Counted from the first letter of the stretch, positions 1 to 10,634 are shown. The stretch: 64,000 nucleotides of DNA from CAYUVH01 sp964448135 (GCA_964448135.1 CAYUVH010000032.1:62001-126000), one strand, 5' to 3'. Notes: generated by a model not told the origin, from the sequence alone. A program made the numbers and translations.

Positions 1-3000
1 CCGTGGTGAGCGTATTCGTGATATTCGCGGAGTCCACCACTTGCACGGTCGCACCCGCGATCGGTAGACCAGTGACCGAGTTCGTCACCACGCCCGCGAG
101 AGTATTGCCAGTCAGTTGGAGATTCTGGACGTTCGCACCGGCCACAATCGTCGGGCTCGCGCTGGTCGAGCCGTAACCCGCCTTGCTGCCGGTGACCGTG
201 GCCGCACCGCTGGCGATGTTCGTGACGGCATAGGTTCCGCCCACCCCGGTCAGGATGATGTTGGTGACATTGGCCGAATCCACAACCTGCACCGTGACGC
301 CGGAGATCGGCAGCCCCGTTACCGAGTTGGTAACGATGCCCGCCAGTGTGTTGCCACTGAGTTGCAGGTCCTGGATATTGGCACCCGCGACGATGGTCGG
401 GCTGGCGCCGGTCGGGACGTAACCCGCCTTGCTGCCGGTAACAGTGGCCAGGCCGGCCGCAATATTGGTGACCGCGTAATGGCCGCCCCCATCCGTGGTC
501 AGAATGTTCGTGACGCTGGCCGAATCCACGACTGTAACCGTCACGCCGGAGATCGGCAGGCCGGTGTTGGAATTGGTAACGATGCCGGCCAGCGTGTTGC
601 CGCTCATCTGCAGGTTCTGCACATTCGCACCCGCCACAATCGTCGGGCTCGCGCTGGCCGGACCATACCCGGTCTTAGTGCCGGTCACGGTGGCCAGACC
701 CACGGTGATATTGGTGACCGCGTAGTAGCCACTGGCATCCGTCGTAATCGTATTGGTGACATTGGCCAAATCCACGACGCGCACCGTCACTCCCGCGATG
801 GGCAGGCCGGTGATGCCGTTTGTCACAACGCCCGTGAGGGTATTACCCGTGAGCGACAGGTCCTGGACATTCGCGCCGGCCACAATCGTCGGGCTCGCAC
901 TCGTGGAGGCATAACCGCTCTTGCTCGCAGTCACACTCGCCACGCCAGCGGCGATATTCGTCACCGCGTAGTGACCCGTGCCGTCGGTCGCAATAGTGTT
1001 CGTCACGTTGGCAGAATCAACCACCTGCACCGTGACACCCGCGATGGGCAGGCCGGTGACAGAATTGGTGACCACGCCCGCCAGCGTGTTGCCGGTGAGC
1101 TCCAGATCCTGGATGTTCGCGCCCGCGACAATCGTCGGACCGGCACTCGTCGAGCCGTACCCCGTCTTGCTGCCGGTGACCGTGGCCAAGCCCACGGCGA
1201 TATTCGTCACCGCGTAATGACCGCCCGCATCCGTCGTCAGCGTGTTGGTGAAGTTGGCCGAGTCCACCACTTGCACCGTGACTCCCGCAATCGGCAGCCC
1301 CGTCACGGAGTTGGTCACGATACCCGTGAGCGTGTTACCCGTGAGTTGCAAATTCTGGACGTTCGCGCCGGCGACGATCGCCGGGCTGGCGCTGGTCGAA
1401 CCATACCCGCTCTTGCTGCCGGTGACCGTGGCCAGCCCCACGGCAATATTCGTGACCGCGTAATGACCGCCCGCGTCCGTCGTCAGCGTATTGGTCACAT
1501 TGGCCGAATCGACCACTTGCACCGTGACCCCGGAAATCGGGAGACCGGTGACCGAGTTCGTCACGATGCCCGCCAGCGTATTGCCGATGAGCTGCAGATT
1601 CTGAATGTTAGCGCCGACGGCGATCGTTGGGCTGGCACTGCTTGATCCATAGCCCGTTTTGCTGCCGGTCACCGTCGCCGTGCCGACGGAAATATTCGTG
1701 ACGGCGTAATAACCGTTGATGTCGGTCGTGAGGGTATTGGTGACATTGGCCGAATCCACCACACTCACGGTCACTCCCGCGATCGGGAGGCCGGTAACCG
1801 CGTTGGTCACCACACCCGCCAGCGTATTGCCCGTCAATCCGAGATCCTGAACGTTCGCGCCGGCGATAATCGTCGGGCTCGCCGAGGCTGAACCATAACC
1901 GGTTTTGCTCGCGGTAACCGTTGCCACACCCACCGCGATGTTGGTAACGGCGTAATGACCGGCCACATCAGTCGTCAGGATGTTTGTGACGTTCGCGGAA
2001 TCAACCACCTGCACGGTCACGCCGGCAATCGGCAGGCCGCTGATCGTATTGGTGACCACACCCGCGAGCGTGTTGCCGATGAGTTGCAGGTCCTGAATAT
2101 TCGCTCCGGAGACAATGGCCGGGGAGGCGCTCGCCGAGGCATACCCCGTCTTGCTCGCCGTCACCGTGGCCGCGCCAACGGCGATGTTCGTTACGGTGTA
2201 ATCACCGCCTGCGCCGGTGACAATCGTGTTGGTGATATTGGCCGAATCAACCACCTGGACAGTCACACCCGCAATCGGCAGACCGCTAATCCCATTGGTG
2301 ATGACGCCGGTCAGCGTGTTGCCGGCCAGCGCGAGATTTTGCACATTCGCGCCGACCACGATGGTCGGGCTGGCGCTCGATGAGCCATAGCCCGTCTTGC
2401 TGGCGGTGACCGTCGCCGCCCCGACGGCGATATTTGTAACTCCATAGGTTCCACCAACCCCCGTAACGATGATGTTCGTGGTGTTTGCGGAGTCAACCAC
2501 CTCCACGGTGGCGCCCGAAATCGGCAGACCCGTCACGGAGTTCGTCACGATGCCGGTCAGAGTGTTACCGGTGAGGCCGAGGTTGCGGACGTTCGCGCCG
2601 GCAACAATCGTGGGGCTCGCAGTCGCGGAACCATAGCCGGCGAGGCTCGCTGTGACCGTGGCCACGCCGGTGGCGATGTTGGTCACGCCATACGTTCCGC
2701 CCGCGCCGGTGATGATGATGTTCGTGACATTGGCAGAATCCACCACCTGGACCGTCGCGCCGGAGATCGGCAGCCCGGTGACCGTATTCGTCACAATACC
2801 GGTCAGTGTGTTTCCGGTGAGACCGAGGTCGCGGACATTGGCACCCGCGACAATCGTCGGGCTCGCCGAAGCCGAGGCATAGCCAGTCTTGCTGGCGGTT
2901 ACGGTGGCTACACCCGTGGCGATGTTTGTAACTGCATAATTTCCACCCGCGCCAGTGACAATGATATTGGTCACGTTTGCCGAATCCACCACTTGCACCG

Positions 3001-4545
3001 TCGCGCCTGAAATCGGCAGACCAGTGACAGCGTTCGTCACTACGCCAGAGAGGGTGTTACCCGTAAGCGCGAGATTCTGAACATTGGCGCCCGCGGCGAT
3101 GGCGGGGCTCGCGCTCGCGGTTCCGTAACCGTTCTTGCTGGCTGTGACCGTGGCTGTGCCAACAGCAATATTGGTCACCGCATACGTGCCACCCGCGCCG
3201 GTGACAATAATGTTGGTGACATTGGCCGAATCCACGACCTGGACGGTGACGCCCGAGATGGGTAGTCCGGTCACGGAATTGGTTACGATACCGGTAAGCG
3301 TGTTGCCGGTGAGCCCAAGGTTCCGGATGTTCGCGCCAGCCACGATGGTCGGAGTCGCGCTCGTCGAACCATAACCGGCCTTGCTCGCGGTAATTGTCGC
3401 CACGCCGGTGGCGATATTTGTCACCGCGTAAGTTCCACCTGCGCCAGTGACGATTACATTGGTGACGTTTGCCGAGTCCACAACCTGCACTGTGACTCCC
3501 GAAATCGGCAAGCCAGTAAGGGTGTTCGTGACGATGCCGGTAAGCGTATTGCCCGTAAGTGCGAGATTCTGCACGTTGGCGCCCGCCACAATGGTCGGGC
3601 TGGCGCTCGTCGAGGCATAGCCCGTCTTGCTGGCGGTCACGGTAGCCGCACCGGCGGCGATGTTCGTCACCGCATACGTGCCGCCCGCGCCCGTCACAAT
3701 CACGTTGGTAACGTTCGCGGAATCCACGACCTGCACTGTCACGCCGCTGATCGGCAGGCCGGTGACCGAGTTGGTCACGATGCCCGTCAAGGTGTTTGCG
3801 GTAAGTTGCAGATTGCGCGTGTTTGCTCCGGCCACAATCGTCGGGCTCGCGGTGGTTGAGCCGTAGCCCGTCTTGCTGGCGGTAATCGTCGCCACTCCCG
3901 TGGCGATATTCGTCACTGAGTAGGTTCCGCCCGCGCCAGTAACGATGACATTGGTGACATTCGCGGAATCCACGACCTGCACCGTTACGCCCGCGATTGG
4001 CAGGCCCGTCACGGCATTCGTCACCACGCCAGAGAGGGTGTTGCTGGAGAGCTGCAGATTTTGCGTGTTGGCACCCAGCACGATGGTGGGAGTCGCCGTG
4101 CTCGAACCGTAGCCGGTCTTGCTGGCGGTGACAGTCGCCGCGCCCGTCGCCACGCCCGAGACCGAGTAATTGCCGCTGCCGTCGGTCGTCACTGTGTTGG
4201 TGACGTTCGCCGAGTCAACCACTTGCACGGTCGCTCCGGAAATCGGCAGGCCGGTCACCGCGTTGGTCACGACGCCCGAGAGGGTGTTTCCGCTCAGGAG
4301 GAAGTTCTGCACGTTCGCGCCCGGCGTGATGATCGGGGTCGCGTTGGTCGAATTGTAACCGGCTTTGCTCGCGGTGATCGACGACGGCCCCACCCACAGG
4401 TTCGTCACGACGTAATAACCTGAGCTGTCGGTGGTCACCGTGAAGACCGCGCCCGGATGGTCGATGACAACCACCGTGACGCCGGCAACCGGCAGGCCGG
4501 TCACCGCGTTGGTCACGTTGCCGCTCAGGCTCGCCAGTGATTTAT
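1..4545 (-). repeat. 19 tandem 246-nt (82-aa) coding repeats
   Basis: The phrase encoding VVDSAN recurs (as its reverse complement) at 30, 276, 522, 768, 1014, 1260, 1506, 1752, 1998, 2244, 2490, 2736, 2982, 3228, 3474, 3720, 3966 and 4212, always 246 nt apart. A diverged 19th copy (VVIDHPGAVF) sits in register at 4458. Each unit reads roughly GNTLTGIVTNSVTGLPI, then GVTVQVVDSAN, then YAVTNIA and SKTGYGST. This is a beta-sandwich carboxypeptidase-regulatory-like domain. Copies differ by many substitutions but by no insertion or deletion. The array is cut by the window edge, so more copies are likely. Confidence 0.95.
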
Positions 4546-7500
4546 AACCAAAATTATTGGCCGTGCTGTTCTGGCCGGCGCCCAGGAAAACCGTGATCAG
4601 GTCCGGCGTGCCGGTGCCATCGGTGTCGTAAGTGGGCGACACCCCGGTGGGTATCGACAACAAATCCACGGTCACGCGATATGTGTCAGCGATCAGGTTG
4701 GTAAATGCATAGGTGCCATTGGTGAGAGTGGTGGTGTACGGTTCGCCGTTTTCGCGAACGCCGTTGCCATTCAAGTCAATGAACACGTTGATGCCTGACA
4801 GCAGCGGTTCGCCGCTGCCCTTCACCTGGTTGCCGTCCGCGTCTTCCCAGAGGAAGCCCGAGATCGAGCCGCTGCCCACGTAACCGTAATTCAGGTTGGT
4901 GACGACCTGGCCGTTGGTCATCGTCAGGCTGACTGAATGCGCGGTATTGGTGCCGTCCAGATCGTAGGTCGGTCGCAAACCCGCCGGCAGGGAATTAGTG
5001 TCCACCCGCGCGGAATACGCGCCCGACGGCAGGGCGATGATCTGATACTGGCCGTTCGTACCCGTGGTCGCGAACGGTTCGCTGCCCTGGCGCACGCCGT
5101 CATTGTTGATGTCCGCGAAGACAATCACCGACGACAGCACGGAGTCGCCCGAGTCGTTGGTGCCGTTGACATTGGCGTCGTAGAAGATGGTGCCGCTGAT
5201 CGTGCCGCCCGCATTGGTGATGCTGGTCTGGCCCTGAGTCGTCGGGACGGCGGTGCCGTTTTGGTCCGTTCCCGAGGTAATGGTGGCTGTGTTGAAGGCC
5301 GGTTCGCAGGTGCCGATGACCTTGTTGGTCACATAGATGTTGGTGCTGCCGCCCACGGGCAGGGAGGACATGCCCGACCAGAGGATCAAACCACCGCCGG
5401 AGCCGGCCGGAGTCACCGACGAGCCGAGGAATTGGAAGCAGGCGGAGCTAAAAGTATCCTGGAGGTTCCAGGTGGTGATCGACGTCGTGCCGATGTTCGT
5501 AATCGCCAGGCGGAAGACCACGTTGCTGTTGATATAAGCCGGACCGGGAATCGGCGTGAGGACGGTTTTCACCACGGACATCGCCGGGCCGGTGGTGCTG
5601 GCCACGGCTGTTACCGGACCGACATTGGTGCTGCCGCTCACGGACACGGAGTTCGTGACCGCGCCGGCCAGCCGGGCGGTGAAAAAGGTGCTCAACGTCA
5701 CACTGCCGCCCGAGGGAATCGGGCCCACATTCGTCCACGTCAGGGTGCCCGGCGGGGTATTGCTGTTGGGCGTGATGGTTGCGCTGACGAAATTCAGCCG
5801 GTTGGTCGGGAACGTATCCGTGACTTGCACGTTAGTCACCGTGATGGAACCCGGGTTCCCAATCTGGATGTCATACTGGACGGTGCCGTTCAGCAGCACC
5901 TGTCCGTTCGCGGGCGAGACCAGCGTCTTGAAGAGACTGATCACGGGCCGCGGTCCTGGCGGCGTGAGAATAATGGCGTTGTCGCTCGAAGTATCGGAAG
6001 GATTGATCGGGTCGGTGTAGGTGACAGCCAGGTTGCCTCCGCCCGGCACGTTGATCGTGCCGTTGTTGAGCGAGGGCGAATTGGTGTTGGACGGCAGGCA
6101 CGCGGTGAAGATGCCCGTGTTCGTGCCGGTTTCGCTCAGCACAACCGTTTCCGAATCACCACTCGAACTGGTGATCGTGGCATTGACAGTTTCAGTCGCC
6201 GCCGGATTGAGATTCATGTTCAGGTCCGTGACCCGCACGCAAATCGTCTGGTTGGTAACGTAGCTGTTCGTGAGATTGCCGCTGCCGTCAATGAACCGCA
6301 CCGTGCTCGGCGTGCCACCCGGAGGATAATTCACCTGCAACGTCGTGAACGCCGCGTTGGTGATGCCTTCGGTGCCTTCGTAAGCCGTGGCCAGGATGCT
6401 GTAGGAGCCCTGCCAGTTTTCCGTGACCCACGGATATTCATACGTGCGCGAACAACTGTTGCTCGCCACCAGATATGACGTCGCCAGGTTGGTCGTGAAA
6501 CTGTAACCGCCCGGGTTCAGCGAATACACGCTCAACGTCGTCACGTCATACGCGCCGAACGGATCGCTCGCCGTCGCGCGGATGTAAACGGTCTGGCCGT
6601 TGTTCGCATTCGTGAGCAACGTGCCGCCCGGATACGGCGCGCTATACATGCCGAGCGTATCCAGCGAGATGACTGTGACCGTCGGCATGCTGATCGCCGA
6701 AGGACGCGTCATGCTGTTGTATTGAATCGCAAAGCGCACACCCGTCTGCGCGGAGGTGACCACCAGGAAGATGGAATCGCCCGCCGACAGGTTGTAATTG
6801 GTGGCCAGCGTCCCTGACCAGCCGAGCACGCCGCCGGCGAAGGACGCGTTGGTCAGCGCGATCATCGTTGTCGCGGTGGCGGCGTTGGTGCCTTTCTTCA
6901 GGAGCGCCTGGATCGGCGGGCTCGCGGGCATCGCACCGCTGAAATTCGTTATGTAATTCGTGATCGCCACCGGCATGCCGGACGGCAGCGTGAAGGGACT
7001 GCAGAAGGACGGCGTCTGCACGAACGTGGCGCTGATGCCGTTGCTGATCACGATGCTGTTGCTCGTAAACAGTTTGCTCGCCGCGACTGGATCCACGCGG
7101 TCGAGATTCTGGAACTGGTTCGTCGCCAGCAGCGCGCTCAGATACAGCTTCTTGGTCTGGATCGCCGGCACCATCGAAGCCGCCGCCGAGCACACCTCCC
7201 CGCCCACGCCCGCGTAGCGCACCGTCAGTGATTGGCCCGCTTTTGCGTACAAAGTCCCATTCTGCAAAGCTTGTCCGGCCACCGTGGAACACGGCAGCGC
7301 GCTCGTATTGCGGAACACGCCGGTGTTGGTGCCGGTCTCCACCAGCAACAGCGACTCGATGTCGCCGTTTGAAAGATTCGTGACGATGACTGAAACGCTT
7401 TCGGCGATTGACGCGCTGACATTCAGTGTAGTGTCACTGATCGTGACGTAGATGCCCGCGTTTTCCGCGGTATAGCCCAGCGGATTGCCGATCGCGTCGG

Positions 7501-10240
7501 AGAAATTCATGTTACACGTCGGCGGAGGAGGCACCACGCTCGCCACGTCCGTCGCCACGACCTGGCCCACCGAGTTGCTCACGGCCACCGAGTTCGAAAG
7601 CGTGGTTCCCGAATTCGCCGTGACGCGGAATTGGATCACGACGTTCGTGCGCGGCAACCTGGCCACGCTGAATCCTCCCTCATCCAACGGAAACGCCGTG
7701 GAACCGCTGTCCGCCACCGCCACGCCGTTACTGGTGGTGGAGCTCGTGACGTAGGTGACATTGCCCGCCAGGGTGTCACGCACGACGAGATTGCTGATGG
7801 TGAGTGCCGAACTGTTCGTCAACGTGATGGTGTATCGTACCGTGTCGCCCCAATTGATCAGGCCGTTGGTATTCACGTCCGTAAACAATTGGGAGGTTTT
7901 GGTGACGGTGGGGAACGGCGACGCGACCACCACGGCATTCGCCGACGCCGAGCTGAACATCAGCGAATCCGTATACGCCACGATCAGATTGTTCCCCGCC
8001 GCCGCGCGCAGGGTGCCATCCAGGTTGCTGCCGCCGCCAGTCACCGACAGCGGGAGCGAATTCGTGTTCCGGAAAATGCCCGTGTTCGTTCCCGTCTCGA
8101 CCAGCAGGACCGACTCGTAATCGCCATTGGAAAGATTCGTGACGAGCACGGTCACCGTCTGCACCGTCGCCGAATTGGTATTCTGGACCGAGTCGTAGAG
8201 CGTCACATACACACTCGTGTTCGTAAGGTAGGCGCTGACGTTGGTGCCGAGCGAATCGCTGAAGGCAATCGAGATCGGCACTGCCACATACACATGTTCA
8301 GCGCTGGTCACCGGGTCACTGCCCGCGGAGCCGAGCACGGAGTTCGAGATGCTCGTCGCGCCGGCATTGATCACCACGCGATATTTGATGTCCGTATAAC
8401 CGCCCACATCGATCTGCGGCAGGATCAGACCCGCCTCGTCCAGCGGGAAACGCGAGGTCGCGGGCGGTACCAGGTTGTCTGCCACCGGCGTGCCATTGAT
8501 GGAAGTGCTGTTGGACACATAGGTGATGGCGGTCGGCAACGCGTCGAGCACGAGCACATTACCGAGGACCAGCATGCCGAGGTTCTGAACATGAATCGTA
8601 TATTCCAACGTATCGCCGACGCTCGTCCGGCCGTCACCGTCCGCATCAACGGCCCGGGCGGACGACTTGAGAATGGTCGGCACCGGGAAGGGAATGATGC
8701 CGTTGCCCAGGTCGAAGTAAGGCGCGCCCTGGCTGGAATTGGAGGGATCTTCGCCCCATGCGGCTGCAAAGGTCGTGCTGTCCGCCGTGAAAATCCGCGC
8801 GCCCGTCATGTTGCGCGTCGTCGGGTTGAAAATCCGCTGAAACTGAAACGCCGGCAGCGTGTAATTCGTGTCGTATTTGTGGCCGTTGGGAGCCGTAAAC
8901 GGGCCGACATTGTAATTGCCCGAATAATTCACGTACAACGTCGTGGCCTTCGTCGGCGTCACCCACACCGGGCTGCCGTTCTGATCCGGTCCGGCGGTCC
9001 CATTCTGGTCGTCCGATCCCGGCGCCCAGCCGACGATCACGACCGGCGTCAGCGCGGCCGCGGGCAGCAGCGCGTAACCCCAGTCGTAATTCTGGTTATT
9101 GCCCGTGCTGGTGCTGCCGCAATCGTTGCAACCCACCGCGTAGAATGTCGTCCCGTTGGTCGTGAAAAATTGCGCGCCCGAGTTGAGCGGCATGATCAAT
9201 TTGAAATTGCCCTTGGCCGGAACCGTCAACGAGCCGTTGGTGCCCTGTCCGGAAAACTGGACGATGATGTTGGTCGTATACTGGTTGAAGAGAAAAACCG
9301 CGTGCGCGTTGTTCGTCGTCGTCGTGCCCGCCGGCGCGAAGTAACTCGTGTCCCACTGCGCCGTCGGCCGCACCGCGAAGGTGCGCGATTGATAATTCGA
9401 ATTCGTGCGCCCCGTCAGCTCATGCACCTGCACCGGCTTGCTCGCCGTCACCGTCGCTCCCGCCGCGACGCCGCCGTTCACGAACATCGATTCGCCCATG
9501 TTCAGGTTGTTGGTCACATCCATCGAACCATCGCCATTCTTGTCCACCGTTACCGTGGTGCCGTTTTGCGACGCGATGATGTGCAGCGACGAGTAGTTGA
9601 AATTCTCCACCGCCGGCGTCGTGTTCGTGCCGACCGGGATCATGAAGAACGTTCCGTAACGCGTGGTGTCGTAAACTTCCGTCGAACTGGCCAGCAGCGT
9701 GCCAATGGTCGTCGTCCAACCTGCGCGCGAGAGCGTAACCGCCCGCGTCGCGCCAATGCGATCGCGGCCGTCGTACTTGAACGTTGAAGGATTACGCGGC
9801 AGCGACACGATATTGGTCAGCGTGATGACCGAGCCCAGGGCCAGCACGTCGTTGGTCGTTCCCGGCGCCACGCCATTGGTCAGAATGCCGTCACCCCAGA
9901 TCTGCGTCGTAGCCTGCACCGGGTTGTTCAGGTCGTTTTCGTAGCCATCTTCCCAATGATCGTAAATCAACACCGTGTTCGTCGTGCCGACCACGATCGA
10001 AAGCACCGTCTGCACGTTGGTGCCCACGGAGGTGCCGCCGGCGATGGCTTGCAGGGAGGTCTGAAAATCCGTTTCCGTGAACGGCACGAAGAATTGTTGC
10101 ACCACGGTCTGCGCGCCGTGCGCCCGGGGTGGCGCCGCGACGCCGAGCCCGAGCAGCAGCCCCAGCAGAATCAAAAGAGTGTTTCCCGTCTTCGTGATGC
10201 GAAGACACGTCTCTGTTATTCGGTTCCTGTCCGTGATCAT
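1..10240 (-). CDS. Giant secreted multidomain surface protein (3' end beyond window)
   Basis: The reading frame stays open from an ATG at 10240 to the left edge (3413 full codons, no stop), so the C-terminus is missing. Residues 1-43 form a signal peptide ending AHGAQ. Residues ~44-515 contain the motif YDHWEDGYE, which I associate with N-terminal modules of bacterial DUF11-type surface proteins (IgGFc-binding-like). DUF11-like domains follow around residues 520-650, 775-900, 1430-1545 and 1550-1665. Segments with the phrase LVETGTNTGIF recur between them. Two SdrD-B-like domains (for example ISGTIFYDANVNGTNDSG) lie at ~1675-1785 and 1788-1895. The rest is a tandem array of 82-residue carboxypeptidase-regulatory-like repeats. 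The role is likely extracellular (adhesion or scaffold); no catalytic motif was seen. There is no obvious Shine-Dalgarno sequence at the chosen ATG. The long open frames on the opposite strand are antisense shadows. Confidence 0.9.
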   Translation of the reverse strand, partial: MITDRNRITETCLRITKTGNTLLILLGLLLGLGVAAPPRAHGAQTVVQQFFVPFTETDFQTSLQAIAGGTSVGTNVQTVLSIVVGTTNTVLIYDHWEDGYENDLNNPVQATTQIWGDGILTNGVAPGTTNDVLALGSVITLTNIVSLPRNPSTFKYDGRDRIGATRAVTLSRAGWTTTIGTLLASSTEVYDTTRYGTFFMIPVGTNTTPAVENFNYSSLHIIASQNGTTVTVDKNGDGSMDVTNNLNMGESMFVNGGVAAGATVTASKPVQVHELTGRTNSNYQSRTFAVRPTAQWDTSYFAPAGTTTTNNAHAVFLFNQYTTNIIVQFSGQGTNGSLTVPAKGNFKLIMPLNSGAQFFTTNGTTFYAVGCNDCGSTSTGNNQNYDWGYALLPAAALTPVVIVGWAPGSDDQNGTAGPDQNGSPVWVTPTKATTLYVNYSGNYNVGPFTAPNGHKYDTNYTLPAFQFQRIFNPTTRNMTGARIFTADSTTFAAAWGEDPSNSSQGAPYFDLGNGIIPFPVPTILKSSARAVDADGDGRTSVGDTLEYTIHVQNLGMLVLGNVLVLDALPTAITYVSNSTSINGTPVADNLVPPATSRFPLDEAGLILPQIDVGGYTDIKYRVVINAGATSISNSVLGSAGSDPVTSAEHVYVAVPISIAFSDSLGTNVSAYLTNTSVYVTLYDSVQNTNSATVQTVTVLVTNLSNGDYESVLLVETGTNTGIFRNTNSLPLSVTGGGSNLDGTLRAAAGNNLIVAYTDSLMFSSASANAVVVASPFPTVTKTSQLFTDVNTNGLINWGDTVRYTITLTNSSALTISNLVVRDTLAGNVTYVTSSTTSNGVAVADSGSTAFPLDEGGFSVARLPRTNVVIQFRVTANSGTTLSNSVAVSNSVGQVVATDVASVVPPPPTCNMNFSDAIGNPLGYTAENAGIYVTISDTTLNVSASIAESVSVIVTNLSNGDIESLLLVETGTNTGVFRNTSALPCSTVAGQALQNGTLYAKAGQSLTVRYAGVGGEVCSAAASMVPAIQTKKLYLSALLATNQFQNLDRVDPVAASKLFTSNSIVISNGISATFVQTPSFCSPFTLPSGMPVAITNYITNFSGAMPASPPIQALLKKGTNAATATTMIALTNASFAGGVLGWSGTLATNYNLSAGDSIFLVVTSAQTGVRFAIQYNSMTRPSAISMPTVTVISLDTLGMYSAPYPGGTLLTNANNGQTVYIRATASDPFGAYDVTTLSVYSLNPGGYSFTTNLATSYLVASNSCSRTYEYPWVTENWQGSYSILATAYEGTEGITNAAFTTLQVNYPPGGTPSTVRFIDGSGNLTNSYVTNQTICVRVTDLNMNLNPAATETVNATITSSSGDSETVVLSETGTNTGIFTACLPSNTNSPSLNNGTINVPGGGNLAVTYTDPINPSDTSSDNAIILTPPGPRPVISLFKTLVSPANGQVLLNGTVQYDIQIGNPGSITVTNVQVTDTFPTNRLNFVSATITPNSNTPPGTLTWTNVGPIPSGGSVTLSTFFTARLAGAVTNSVSVSGSTNVGPVTAVASTTGPAMSVVKTVLTPIPGPAYINSNVVFRLAITNIGTTSITTWNLQDTFSSACFQFLGSSVTPAGSGGGLILWSGMSSLPVGGSTNIYVTNKVIGTCEPAFNTATITSGTDQNGTAVPTTQGQTSITNAGGTISGTIFYDANVNGTNDSGDSVLSSVIVFADINNDGVRQGSEPFATTGTNGQYQIIALPSGAYSARVDTNSLPAGLRPTYDLDGTNTAHSVSLTMTNGQVVTNLNYGYVGSGSISGFLWEDADGNQVKGSGEPLLSGINVFIDLNGNGVRENGEPYTTTLTNGTYAFTNLIADTYRVTVDLLSIPTGVSPTYDTDGTGTPDLITVFLGAGQNSTANNFGYKSLASLSGNVTNAVTGLPVAGVTVVVIDHPGAVFTVTTDSSGYYVVTNLWVGPSSITASKAGYNSTNATPIITPGANVQNFLLSGNTLSGVVTNAVTGLPISGATVQVVDSANVTNTVTTDGSGNYSVSGVATGAATVTASKTGYGSSTATPTIVLGANTQNLQLSSNTLSGVVTNAVTGLPIAGVTVQVVDSANVTNVIVTGAGGTYSVTNIATGVATITASKTGYGSTTASPTIVAGANTRNLQLTANTLTGIVTNSVTGLPISGVTVQVVDSANVTNVIVTGAGGTYAVTNIAAGAATVTASKTGYASTSASPTIVAGANVQNLALTGNTLTGIVTNTLTGLPISGVTVQVVDSANVTNVIVTGAGGTYAVTNIATGVATITASKAGYGSTSATPTIVAGANIRNLGLTGNTLTGIVTNSVTGLPISGVTVQVVDSANVTNIIVTGAGGTYAVTNIAVGTATVTASKNGYGTASASPAIAAGANVQNLALTGNTLSGVVTNAVTGLPISGATVQVVDSANVTNIIVTGAGGNYAVTNIATGVATVTASKTGYASASASPTIVAGANVRDLGLTGNTLTGIVTNTVTGLPISGATVQVVDSANVTNIIITGAGGTYGVTNIATGVATVTASLAGYGSATASPTIVAGANVRNLGLTGNTLTGIVTNSVTGLPISGATVEVVDSANTTNIIVTGVGGTYGVTNIAVGAATVTASKTGYGSSSASPTIVVGANVQNLALAGNTLTGVITNGISGLPIAGVTVQVVDSANITNTIVTGAGGDYTVTNIAVGAATVTASKTGYASASASPAIVSGANIQDLQLIGNTLAGVVTNTISGLPIAGVTVQVVDSANVTNILTTDVAGHYAVTNIAVGVATVTASKTGYGSASASPTIIAGANVQDLGLTGNTLAGVVTNAVTGLPIAGVTVSVVDSANVTNTLTTDINGYYAVTNISVGTATVTGSKTGYGSSSASPTIAVGANIQNLQLIGNTLAGIVTNSVTGLPISGVTVQVVDSANVTNTLTTDAGGHYAVTNIAVGLATVTGSKSGYGSTSASPAIVAGANVQNLQLTGNTLTGIVTNSVTGLPIAGVTVQVVDSANFTNTLTTDAGGHYAVTNIAVGLATVTGSKTGYGSTSAGPTIVAGANIQDLELTGNTLAGVVTNSVTGLPIAGVTVQVVDSANVTNTIATDGTGHYAVTNIAAGVASVTASKSGYASTSASPTIVAGANVQDLSLTGNTLTGVVTNGITGLPIAGVTVRVVDLANVTNTITTDASGYYAVTNITVGLATVTGTKTGYGPASASPTIVAGANVQNLQMSGNTLAGIVTNSNTGLPISGVTVTVVDSASVTNILTTDGGGHYAVTNIAAGLATVTGSKAGYVPTGASPTIVAGANIQDLQLSGNTLAGIVTNSVTGLPISGVTVQVVDSANVTNIILTGVGGTYAVTNIASGAATVTGSKAGYGSTSASPTIVAGANVQNLQLTGNTLAGVVTNSVTGLPIAGATVQVVDSANITNTLTT

Positions 10241-10634
10241 AATTAGGGTGCCGTGCTGCGTTTTGCCAAAGCAGCGGTCCACAATACGGCTTCCGGCGTA
10301 TTGCCAAAGCAGCACCTATGCCTCACGTCCTACAACCAGGGTAAAAAATCCTGACACGCCCGCGGATTCAAATGTTGGCATGGCATTGCGCCAGCTACAG
10401 GCCGGGTTTTGTCTCGTTCAGAGACACACCTGACCTGCTCCCAATCGCTTTTGAGTCAGTTTCTCCCGTTTATAAATACCTGAAGGAGAACGATGTGCCC
10501 GAATGGGCAATCGTTTGTGCGGGTGTGGTGCAGTGGAATCCAAGGCCGAGTGTCGCGAACTGGCACACCGGTGTCCTCAACCGTGTGGCGGTAAAATCAG
10601 CGGGAAGGAAAGGAAGTCCGCGCCGGCCGCGGAA
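10241..10634. other. Intergenic region, 394 bp
   Basis: No credible gene was found. It contains the upstream region of the giant gene that starts at 10240 and the downstream region of the PEP-CTERM gene ending at 10635. A 13-bp direct repeat, TTGCCAAAGCAGC, occurs at 10263-10275 and 10300-10312, just upstream of the giant gene's start. It could be a regulator-binding pair, but this is unproven. Short open frames here have no family resemblance. Confidence 0.6.

Noticed and set aside
116..1645. Long open plus-strand frame of 509 codons rich in R, H, D and G
   Set aside because: It lies antisense to the 246-nt repeats, has the arginine/histidine-rich composition of a shadow frame, and matches no family.
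1..4545. CRISPR array
   Set aside because: The repeats are 246 nt, coding and diverged, without spacer/repeat alternation.
4937..9787. Further long plus-strand frames (4937-6478, 7631-9787)
   Set aside because: Antisense to the DUF11/SdrD-B-like coding sequence; no recognisable domains or start signals.
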